Source of the DNA: Microvirga arabica
GTDB lineage: Bacteria > Pseudomonadota > Alphaproteobacteria > Rhizobiales > Beijerinckiaceae
Assembly (NCBI RefSeq): GCF_016811235.1
Contig: NZ_JAFBID010000002.1
Location: forward strand, 124,001 to 188,000
Length of the DNA: 64,000 nucleotides
Direction of reading: 5' to 3'
Positions 44,199-50,745 of this stretch are shown in pieces (position 1 is the stretch's first letter; the number at the start of each line of letters is the position of its first letter). Both the position numbers and the translations under genes were made by a program. The notes under the pieces were generated by a model. It did not search any database. It was not told the origin of the DNA and worked only from the letters and a program-made list of their open reading frames with translations.

Positions 44199-45044
44199 TC
44201 AGCCGCGGGGAGTCAGATCAATCTTGAACCACTTTTCGGATAGCTTCTTCACGGTGCCGTCCTTGACCGCAGCTTGGATCGCAGCTTCGAAGCTCTTCTG
44301 CAGCTCGGTCTCGCCCTTGCGCATGCCGACGCCGACGCCGGCGCCCAGAATGCCGCCGGTGATGGACGGGCCGGCCATGGTGTAGTCCTTGAACTCGGGC
44401 TTATCGAGGGTGCCGATGATGGCCGTGGAGTCGGCTAGAACCGCATCTATGCGGCCTGCGGCGAGGTCCAGGTCATGCTGCTCGGTGGTCTTGTACTCGC
44501 GGATCTCGGCGGTGTCCTTCAGGTACTTGTCGGCGAAGCTCGCGTGGATGGTCGAGCCCTGGACGCCGATGGTCTTGCCCTTCAGGAGCGGCTTGTAGGC
44601 CTGGATGGCCTTCTCGGCGGCGGCCTGCTGCGAGCCGAGGTTGAAGGCCTCACCCTTGCCAGGCATCTTGGCGAGGTCGGAGTTCTTCGCGACGAGGAAG
44701 CCGTTCGGGGAATTGGCATAGGGGCCGGCGAAGTCGATGGTCTTCTTGCGCTCGTCCGTGATGCTCATGCCGGCCATGATGGCGTCGTACTTCTTGGCGG
44801 TCAGCGCCGGGATGATGCCGTCCCAGTCCTGGGCCACGATCTCGCACTTCACCCTCATGCGCGCGCACAGGTCGTTGGCCAGATCGATCTCGAAGCCTTC
44901 GAGCTTGCCGCCTGCGCCCGTGAAGTTCCAGGGGGCGTAAGCGCCTTCCGTGGCGATCTTTACCGTCTTCTCCTGTGCGGCTGCTCCACCGAGCGCAAGA
45001 GCGGAACCGAGAAGAGCCAAGCCGACGGTCTTAACGAATTTCAT
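44199..45044 (-). CDS. Periplasmic polar amino acid binding protein 2, tandem paralogue
   Basis: 281 residues from ATG 45044 with AAGGGA upstream. Signal peptide MKFVKTVGLALLGSALALGGAAA. The region from EKTVKIATEG through GFEIDLAN is identical to paralogue 1, and similarity continues (GVQGSTI, EIREYKTTEQHDLDL, KLSEKWFKIDLTP). The middle part differs most (NSPNGFLVAKNSDLAKMPGK versus STPHGFGVMKDSPLAKLAGS), as expected if ligand preference changed. Own terminator, so expressed separately from the permeases but probably sharing them. Confidence 0.9.
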   Translation of the reverse strand: MKFVKTVGLALLGSALALGGAAAQEKTVKIATEGAYAPWNFTGAGGKLEGFEIDLANDLCARMRVKCEIVAQDWDGIIPALTAKKYDAIMAGMSITDERKKTIDFAGPYANSPNGFLVAKNSDLAKMPGKGEAFNLGSQQAAAEKAIQAYKPLLKGKTIGVQGSTIHASFADKYLKDTAEIREYKTTEQHDLDLAAGRIDAVLADSTAIIGTLDKPEFKDYTMAGPSITGGILGAGVGVGMRKGETELQKSFEAAIQAAVKDGTVKKLSEKWFKIDLTPRG

Positions 45045-45169
45045 TGTCGTTCCCTTAGTTTTGTGGCCCCAGACTGAGCCGGAGCGTAACTTACCGCAGC
45101 CCTTCCGGGCCGCGCCGTGACGCAGTAACGGCCAATCTCGCAAAAAAGGCAAGGGGTTGCAGGCGGGCC

Positions 45170-45868
45170 TTACACAACCCGCAATCGGATCTCGCCCAAG
45201 CCCTCGACGGCTCCCGTCATGGTCTGGCCCTTTGCCACCGCGCCCACGCCTTCCGGCGTGCCGGAGAAGATCACGTCACCCGGCGCAAGCTCGAAATACG
45301 AGGAGAGGTAAGCGATCTGCTCGGCTACCGACCAGATCATGTCCGACAGGTCGGCCTGCTGCTTGCCGGTCCCATCGACGGACAGGGAGATGACGCCGCG
45401 CGACGGGTGCCCGATCTTTGAAACGGGGTGAATCGGGCCAACGGGGCCGGACAGATCGGCCGCCTTGCCCAGCTCCCAGGGACGCCGGAGCTGCTTGGCC
45501 TCGTCCTGCAGGTCGCGGCGGGTCATGTCGAGACCGACCGCATAGCCGAAGACATGGTCGAGGGCCTGCTCGACGGGGATGTCCCGGCCACCCTTGGCCA
45601 GGGCCACCACCATCTCGATTTCGAAATGATAGTTCCCGGTTTTGGGCGGGTAGGGATGATCGACGGTCGCGCCCTCCGCGACGGGCTGCAGGGCATCCGC
45701 CGGCTTCATGAAGAAGAAGGGAGGCTCCCGGGTCGGGTCGCCACCCATCTCACGGGCATGGGCGGCATAGTTGCGGCCGACACAATAGACCCGGCGGACC
45801 GGGAATAGATCGCCGGTGCCGGCAACCGGGAGGGCGGGGATCGAAGGTGCGGGAATGACGTAGGTCAT
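45170..45868 (-). CDS. Fumarylacetoacetate hydrolase family protein
   Basis: 232 residues. Family pattern: VYCVGRNYAAHAREMG, PPFFFMKPADAL, metal ligands in NYHFEIEMVVALAKGG, GYAVGLDMTRRDLQ, and VIFSGTPEGVGAVAKGQ. The length and N-terminus suit the small single-domain fumarylpyruvate/acylpyruvate hydrolase branch, which splits a diketo acid in aromatic catabolism. No gentisate genes are nearby, so substrate is open. Confidence 0.88.
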   Translation of the reverse strand: MTYVIPAPSIPALPVAGTGDLFPVRRVYCVGRNYAAHAREMGGDPTREPPFFFMKPADALQPVAEGATVDHPYPPKTGNYHFEIEMVVALAKGGRDIPVEQALDHVFGYAVGLDMTRRDLQDEAKQLRRPWELGKAADLSGPVGPIHPVSKIGHPSRGVISLSVDGTGKQQADLSDMIWSVAEQIAYLSSYFELAPGDVIFSGTPEGVGAVAKGQTMTGAVEGLGEIRLRVV

Positions 45869-45965
45869 GGGAGCTCGCGAGACAGGAAATCCGATGCCCC
45901 TTCCTACACCGTGCCGCCCGCATCACAAGCGGGCAAAAGACTTTGTCCATCCCTGAAGGCCATCG

Positions 45966-45998
45966 CAAACGGAAACGGCGGGTCCGATGGACCCGCCG
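45966..45998 (-). terminator. Intrinsic terminator after the DUF4142 gene
   Basis: Ten perfect base pairs CGGCGGGTCC (45976-45985) / GGACCCGCCG (45989-45998), loop GAT. On the minus strand it is followed by TTTCCGTTTG. It begins 27 bases past the stop. Confidence 0.7.
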
Positions 45999-46025
45999 CG
46001 TCAGAAGGTTTTGGCTCAGGGCCGC

Positions 46026-46850
46026 TTAGCGGCGGCGGGCAGTCGCGCCGGGAAGGCGGCGGGCATCCTCGAGGTGGTGCTCGATATGCGGAACCACCGA
46101 GGCCGCGAACTGGCGCAGCGACGGATCGCTGCCGGCCTGAGCGTAGCTCGTGTGGAGGGCAAGGGCCTCCTGGTGGCCCATGCGCTGAGCCTGTCCGTAG
46201 AGACGGTCAAACTGCGGGCCGGAGGTCGAGGCGAGCTGGTTCAGCATGGCCATCTTGTCCGGCGGAAGCGGAACGCCGAGGCGGATTGGGGTCACCGAGC
46301 CTGTCGACTGAACGTCGGCCGCAGCGCCGGCTGCCGAGCCGGTGGTCGCGCCGATGCCGGCGCCAACAGCGGCGCCCACCGGACCGCCGACCAGGGCGCC
46401 CACACCGGCGCCAGCCAGAGCACCGGTCGCCGAACCGCCAGCTGTGCTGGGCGAGCCGCTCGCCGCAGCACCCGCTGTCGTACCAGCGGTCGCACCGATG
46501 CCGGCGCCGACGGCTGCGCCCACCGGGCCGCCCACGAGGGCGCCGATGCCGGCGCCCGCCAGGGTGCCGCTCAGGGAGCCGCCAATGAACTGACCGTTGG
46601 CGCCATAGACCGCACGGCCGCCGTTCAGGGCCTGGCTCGTCATGGAGTGATCCTGGATCATCTGCTGGGCATAGCGACGGACGGTCGGATTGCGGGAACG
46701 CTCAAGGGCGAGCTGGCTGGTGGCAATCTCGAAAGCATCCGATTGAGCCGCCATCATGCGATAGCTCTGGCTGTCCAGGACCATCTGAGCGGAGGCCGGG
46801 GCGGCCGAAACGGATGCGAACAATGCCGCGAGGGCAACATACTTTTTCAT
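46026..46850 (-). CDS. Exported DUF4142-type protein interrupted by a duplicated glycine zipper
   Basis: 274 residues. Signal peptide MKKYVALAALFASVSAAPASA. Helical segments 28-76 and about 198-265 (DAFEIATSQLALERSRNPTV ... QRMGHQEALALHTSYAQAGS, FAASVVPHIEHHLEDAR) make the ferritin-like four-helix DUF4142 domain. Between its halves lie two near-identical glycine-zipper blocks (95-123 and 143-171) with ALVGGPVGAAVGAGIGAT in each. Glycine zippers insert in membranes or oligomerise. DUF4142 function is unknown. The insert has low-complexity GC-rich DNA. Confidence 0.78.
   Translation of the reverse strand: MKKYVALAALFASVSAAPASAQMVLDSQSYRMMAAQSDAFEIATSQLALERSRNPTVRRYAQQMIQDHSMTSQALNGGRAVYGANGQFIGGSLSGTLAGAGIGALVGGPVGAAVGAGIGATAGTTAGAAASGSPSTAGGSATGALAGAGVGALVGGPVGAAVGAGIGATTGSAAGAAADVQSTGSVTPIRLGVPLPPDKMAMLNQLASTSGPQFDRLYGQAQRMGHQEALALHTSYAQAGSDPSLRQFAASVVPHIEHHLEDARRLPGATARRR
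46338..46568 (-). repeat. Tandem in-gene duplication encoding two glycine zippers
   Basis: Two blocks of about 87 bases (46482-46568 and 46338-46424), 144 bases apart start to start, encode 29-residue segments differing at only a few positions. The spacer (SGSPSTAGGS region) is not duplicated visibly within itself. Confidence 0.75.
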
Positions 46851-47090
46851 GAGATGAACTCCTGTTTTCTCGGGTCGCAGAACACCGTGCGCAGCCCGAC
46901 AGGCTTGCGAAGTTCATGGGTGGCTGCTGCACCCCTTCAACGGAGAGCGATCTAAGCGGTTCCAGGAAACTGACGGGATTGTGCGAAGAAAATCTGATCT
47001 GAATACTGAAGCTTAGCTTCGTCTTTGCTCGTTCGCGGCCGTAAGTTAACTTGGGTTAGTCGGAGCAGGCCGGAGATCGAGGCTTCTGTG
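46851..47090. other. Region upstream of the DUF4142 gene
   Basis: 240 bases, promoter region for the minus-strand DUF4142 gene. No gene or clear operator was recognised. Together with the following repeat it makes a 334-base gap between genes. Confidence 0.4.
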
Positions 47091-47189
47091 CTAGAGCTGT
47101 TTCCACTTGCGTGGAATCATCTCTCTTCTTTGGTTTGCCGCATTTTCTAACGGCGAACCGGAGCCACTTCGCCGAAAAAATGCTCTAGC
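47091..47189. repeat. Rhizobiales-type dispersed intergenic repeat
   Basis: On the minus strand it reads TAGAGCATTTTTTCGGCGAA, then GTGGCTCC, then GGTTCGCCGTTAGAAAATGC. The arms GCATTTT...CGGCGAA (47139-47157) and TTCGCCGAAAAAATGC (47168-47183) form a long interrupted stem. A second short hairpin CCAC-TTGC-GTGG (47103-47114) and matching CTAGAGC/GCTCTAG ends flank it. I recall closely similar 'agcatttt..cggcgaagtgg' elements scattered in Methylobacterium and Bradyrhizobium relatives. The phosphoesterase stop codon lies within its end. Confidence 0.65.
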
Positions 47190-48099
47190 TCTGCTCATGC
47201 GGCTGACGGATGCGGGCGAGCGAGAGCATGCCCAGGCCGCCGACCGTTCCATCGGGCTTCAAGCCCCTTCGCTCCGCCATCAGGGTAAAGCCGGTTTCAT
47301 CCCGGCCGACCGTGAAGAGATGATAGCCGGCGGTATGGGTCAGCGTTCCGCCGCGAGCGGAGGCCGAGGGCGCGCCGATGACGGGGATCGGGCCGCGCGG
47401 GCCGTCGAGATGGGCGAGCGACCCCACATGGTTGTGGCCATGCAGCACGAGTTCCGCACCCGCACGGCACAGCATCTTCTCAAAGCGCTTGGCATCGGTC
47501 AGGTTGCGGCCCGGATCCGCCCCGCCCACATGCGGCGGATGGTGGATGAGCACGATCCGGAAGCAGCCCGGCTCCTCGCCCAGCGCCTTGAGGATCTCCT
47601 CGGTGGCCTTCATCTGCCGGGAGCCGACCCTGCCCGACGCCACGAAGGGAAGCGTCGGGATGGCGGATGACAGCCCGACGATCGCGATAGACCCGTAGCG
47701 ACGCAGATAGGGGAAGCTCGCCTCGCTGCCGTCATCGTCCCGGGTCCATGGGGCGATTTCCTTCATGAGCCCTTCGAGGGAGCCACGGACGTAGGCGTCG
47801 TGATTGCCCGGCACGAAGGTGACGCGAGACGGGTCGCCGAGCTCCTCCAGGAAGACCCGGGAGGTCTTCCACTCTTCCGGCAGGCCGATATTGCAGGTGT
47901 CGCCCGTGCAGGTGATGTGGTCGGGCTTCTGAGCATGGATGTCGGCCACCAGGGCGGCCAGGAGCTCCATGTCGTGCATATCCTGCCGGCTGCGGTGCCA
48001 GTTGTACCAGCCGGTCAGTCGCTTGCTCAGAAGCTGCTTCAGGCGCGGCCGGGGCAGGGGGCCCACATGGGGGTCGGTCAGATGGGCGATGCGGAACAT
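47185..48099 (-). CDS. Calcineurin-like metallophosphoesterase
   Basis: 304 residues from ATG 48099 (GTG 48126 possible). Metal-site motifs in order: AHLTDPHVG (D-x-H), TCTGDTCNIG (GD), FVPGNHDAYV (GNHD), VLIHHPPHVG and LVLHGHNHVG (GHxH). Class: cyclic nucleotide or phosphodiester hydrolase-like; substrate unknown. The C-terminus runs into a dispersed repeat, so the last residues may be recent. Confidence 0.87.
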   Translation of the reverse strand: MFRIAHLTDPHVGPLPRPRLKQLLSKRLTGWYNWHRSRQDMHDMELLAALVADIHAQKPDHITCTGDTCNIGLPEEWKTSRVFLEELGDPSRVTFVPGNHDAYVRGSLEGLMKEIAPWTRDDDGSEASFPYLRRYGSIAIVGLSSAIPTLPFVASGRVGSRQMKATEEILKALGEEPGCFRIVLIHHPPHVGGADPGRNLTDAKRFEKMLCRAGAELVLHGHNHVGSLAHLDGPRGPIPVIGAPSASARGGTLTHTAGYHLFTVGRDETGFTLMAERRGLKPDGTVGGLGMLSLARIRQPHEQS

Positions 48100-48153
48100 G
48101 GCAGCCGGGTTGATGCGGGTGGACACGAGAACTCGCGCGGGTCCCCGCTTGCG

Positions 48154-49125
48154 TCAAGCGCTGCCGATGAAGATACCGGCCAGAAGCACCAGCACGCCGC
48201 CGACGACCACCTGATAGGTGGCGCTCCAGAACGGCGTCTCCATGTACTTCGTCCGGATCCAGGAGATCGCCACGAGTTCCACCGCCACCACGAGGGCCGC
48301 AATGCTGGTGGCCAGGATGAAGGCGTTGGGCCAGGAATCCGGCACCAGATAGGGCAGCGTATGGCCGATGCCGCCGGCCGCCGTCATCAGGCCGCAGACG
48401 AGGCCGCGCAGCCAGGGCGAGCCGCGCCCGGTGATCTCGCCGTCATCGGAGAGAGCCTCGGTCAGGCCCATGCTGATGCCGGCGCCTACGGAGGCTGCGA
48501 GCCCCACCAGAAAGGTCTCCCAGTTGTTCTGGGTAGCGAAGGCGGCGGCGAAGAGGGGCGCGAGCGTCGAGACGGAACCGTCGATGAGGCCGGCGAGCCC
48601 CGGCTGCACATATTGCAGCACGAAGAGGCGTCGGCGGGCGTGCTCCTCGGCGGCTTGAGCGTTGTCTGTCAGGTGGGCGGCATGGAGTTCGCCGGCCTTG
48701 CGCTCGTGTCCACGCTCGATCTCGGCCAGCCTGGTGAACAGCTCCCGAAGGGACACGTCCAGGGTCTGCCCGGCGGCCTTCTCGTAGAAGCTTGCAGCCT
48801 GCAGCTCCATGACCTCTGCCTCGCGGCGCATCCGGTCGAGATCGAGATGGGGGCTCCACCAGACGGCGCGGCGCTTCAGGAAGCCGCGCACGTCCTCCCG
48901 GCGGATGGGAGGCAGGTGCTCACCGAAGCGGGAGCGGTAGAAGCCATAGAGGGAGTTGCGATGCTCGCGCTCTTCCTCGGCCATGCCATCGAAGATCTCG
49001 GCCGAGGCGGGAAAGTCGGGCCGGAGGCGATCGGCGAAATGCTGATAGACCCGCGAGTCTTCCTCTTCGCTCGCGATGGCAAGCGCGACGACCTCGCGCT
49101 CAGACAGTTCGGACAGGGACTTCAT
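48154..49125 (-). CDS. mbfA: Membrane-bound ferritin MbfA (ferritin-like domain fused to VIT1/CCC1 iron transporter)
   Basis: 323 residues. The N-terminal ferritin-like half (about 1-155) has di-iron ligands in EEEDSRVYQHFA, AEEEREHRN, EVMELQAASFYEKA and EIERGHERKAGE. The C-terminal half (about 165-323) is a VIT1/CCC1 membrane domain with PGLAGLIDGSVSTLAPLFAA and several hydrophobic segments. In Bradyrhizobium and Agrobacterium MbfA exports iron and protects against iron and peroxide stress. An Irr-type palindrome immediately upstream agrees with iron-dependent control. ATG 49125 has GGAG five bases before it. Confidence 0.93.
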   Translation of the reverse strand: MKSLSELSEREVVALAIASEEEDSRVYQHFADRLRPDFPASAEIFDGMAEEEREHRNSLYGFYRSRFGEHLPPIRREDVRGFLKRRAVWWSPHLDLDRMRREAEVMELQAASFYEKAAGQTLDVSLRELFTRLAEIERGHERKAGELHAAHLTDNAQAAEEHARRRLFVLQYVQPGLAGLIDGSVSTLAPLFAAAFATQNNWETFLVGLAASVGAGISMGLTEALSDDGEITGRGSPWLRGLVCGLMTAAGGIGHTLPYLVPDSWPNAFILATSIAALVVAVELVAISWIRTKYMETPFWSATYQVVVGGVLVLLAGIFIGSA

Positions 49126-49136
49126 GGCGGCTCCAA

Positions 49137-49153
49137 TTTAGAATAATTCTAAA
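49137..49153. promoter_or_regulatory. Irr-type iron control element upstream of mbfA
   Basis: TTTAGAATAATTCTAAA, a palindrome with two seven-base arms around TAA, lies 11 bases before the mbfA start codon. Irr boxes of Rhizobiales have TTTAGAA-N3-TTCTAAA-like form. At this position Irr would cover the transcription start and repress under iron limitation, as known for mbfA in relatives. Confidence 0.85.
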
Positions 49154-49208
49154 AGAGAGCCGCGCCATAGCCAAGTCCCCTGTCATGCGGACAGGGGCTC
49201 GTCCGAAC

Positions 49209-49328
49209 TCAGTACTGCGCGCCTGGGATCAGGGTCGAGTAGACCGAACGGTCGTCGAAGTTGAGGGCCGGAGACCAGGAGAAGCGAGCCGAGCGGTTCA
49301 GGCGGGACAGGATGAAAGCGAGAAACAT
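49209..49328 (-). CDS. 39-residue small protein of unknown function
   Basis: ATG 49328, with AAAGG seven to eight bases upstream, to TGA 49209. The peptide contains LAFILSRLNRSARFSWSPAL and ends in STLIPGAQY. Third positions are almost all G or C, as in real genes of this genome, and a hydrophobic N-terminal part is followed by a basic, aromatic-rich part. I know no family. It is in the gap between mbfA and a NUDIX gene. Confidence 0.6.
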   Translation of the reverse strand: MFLAFILSRLNRSARFSWSPALNFDDRSVYSTLIPGAQY

Positions 49329-49461
49329 TGGAACACCTTTGGTTGCCGTTGTCTTAGACCTTCGTATGATGCGGGTCACGCGCCAAAATGATGCCACTGC
49401 CATGCATTTGATGAATGACTACATTCATCGTCCGGTAATCTTGTTATGATGGCATCAACCG

Positions 49462-49944
49462 ATGTCCGACTCCGCGCCATCCCGGAAATCCTCTCGCCTC
49501 CTGTCCCTGGGGCTGCACACCTATTGGCGCTTCTCCAGAGGCATGACGCTCGGCGTTCGAGGCGTCGTGCTCGACCGTGAGAACCGGGTCTTCCTCATCC
49601 GGCACACCTACGTGCCGGGCTGGCATCTGCCGGGCGGGGGCGTCGAGACCGGCGAGACGGCCCTGGAGGCGCTGGGCCGTGAACTGCGCGAGGAGGCGTG
49701 CATCGCCATGGACGATGCTCCCCACCTGTTCGGCGTGTTCTTCAACAACCGGGTGTCCCGGCGCGACCACGTCCTGGTCTATGTGATCCGGCGCTTTACG
49801 GTCCTGGAAGAGAAACAGCCGGACCGGGAGATCGCCGAAGCGGGGTTCTTCCCCATCGACGACTTGCCCGAGGAGACGACCTCGGCCACCCGGAGCCGTC
49901 TGGCGGAAATCCTCGAAGGACAGTCTCCCTCGACGCATTGGTGA
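49462..49944 (+). CDS. NUDIX hydrolase
   Basis: 160 residues. NUDIX box GGGVETGETALEALGRELRE followed by EA (G-x5-E-x7-REUxEE pattern). Conserved upstream text RGVVLDRENRVFLIRHTYV-like and WHLPGG. Family enzymes hydrolyse nucleoside diphosphates linked to a moiety; substrate not readable. Probably monocistronic. Confidence 0.88.
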   Translation: MSDSAPSRKSSRLLSLGLHTYWRFSRGMTLGVRGVVLDRENRVFLIRHTYVPGWHLPGGGVETGETALEALGRELREEACIAMDDAPHLFGVFFNNRVSRRDHVLVYVIRRFTVLEEKQPDREIAEAGFFPIDDLPEETTSATRSRLAEILEGQSPSTHW

Positions 49945-50096
49945 AGAGGATTTGCGCCGCGTTCGCGACGCTGCTATGGCCTAGTGCCAAGAGGAAACGC
50001 CGAGCCCCATGACGATCACCCGGATTCTGCGACGACGACACGGCTGACACTCGTCCGGCCGCCTTATTCATTTCGTCTTTCGCCCAGAGTCCGTTC

Positions 50097-50609
50097 ATGA
50101 CCGAGCTCTCGCTCCAGATCCGCACCGAGCAACCCATCGATTCCGAAGCCATCGAGCGCCTGCACGAGCGTGCCTTCGGCCCCGGCCGCTTCGCCCGCAC
50201 CGCCTCGCGCCTGCGCGAAGGGGTGCCGCATCTGCTCGACCTGTCCTTCACCGCCATGGTCGGCACGCTGCTGGTCGGTTCCGTGCGCTTGACGCCCGTG
50301 ATGGCAGGTGACGAACCCGCCCTCGTGCTCGGGCCGCTGACCGTGGAACCAGCCTTCGAGAGCCGCGGCATCGGCGCCGCCCTCATGCGCCGGTCGCTGG
50401 AGGCCGCCAAGGCCAAGGGTCATACCCTGGTGCTGCTGGTGGGCGACGAGCCCTATTACAGCCGCTTCGGCTTCAAGCGCATTCCGCCCCAGCACCTGCA
50501 GCTCCCAGGCCCGGTCAATCCGGGACGCTTTCTCGCCCTGGAACTGGAAGAGGGGGCGCTGGCCCGCGCGAAGGGGCTTGTGAGCACGATTTCTGACATG
50601 AGCCAGTAG
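50097..50609 (+). CDS. GNAT-family N-acetyltransferase
   Basis: 170 residues. Acetyl-CoA site region LGPLTVEPAFESRGIGAALM-like (V-x-P-x-x-x-x-R/G-x-G-x-G/A) at about 80-102, followed by VLLVGDEPYYSRFGFKR, typical of the YhbS-type subgroup. Substrate unknown. Convergent with the large membrane-protein operon. Confidence 0.87.
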   Translation: MTELSLQIRTEQPIDSEAIERLHERAFGPGRFARTASRLREGVPHLLDLSFTAMVGTLLVGSVRLTPVMAGDEPALVLGPLTVEPAFESRGIGAALMRRSLEAAKAKGHTLVLLVGDEPYYSRFGFKRIPPQHLQLPGPVNPGRFLALELEEGALARAKGLVSTISDMSQ

Positions 50610-50643
50610 AGCCCCAGCCTCTCGCAACCTCTCCACATCATGG

Positions 50644-50718
50644 CCGGCCTTGTGCCGGTCATCCCGATACGGAAAAGCTCAGCACTTCAAACAATCGAGA
50701 TCACCGGCACAAGGCCGG
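50644..50718. repeat. Palindromic repeat between convergent genes
   Basis: Arms CCGGCCTTGTGCCGGTCATC (50644-50663) and its near-exact inverse (50699-50718) around a 35-base AT-richer centre, one mismatch. It can form a long hairpin on both strands and may act as a bidirectional transcription end for the GNAT gene and the membrane-protein operon. Style is like the REP elements at 60669-61344. Confidence 0.7.
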
Positions 50719-50745
50719 TGATGACGTGGCAGCGGGTTGCAGCGC

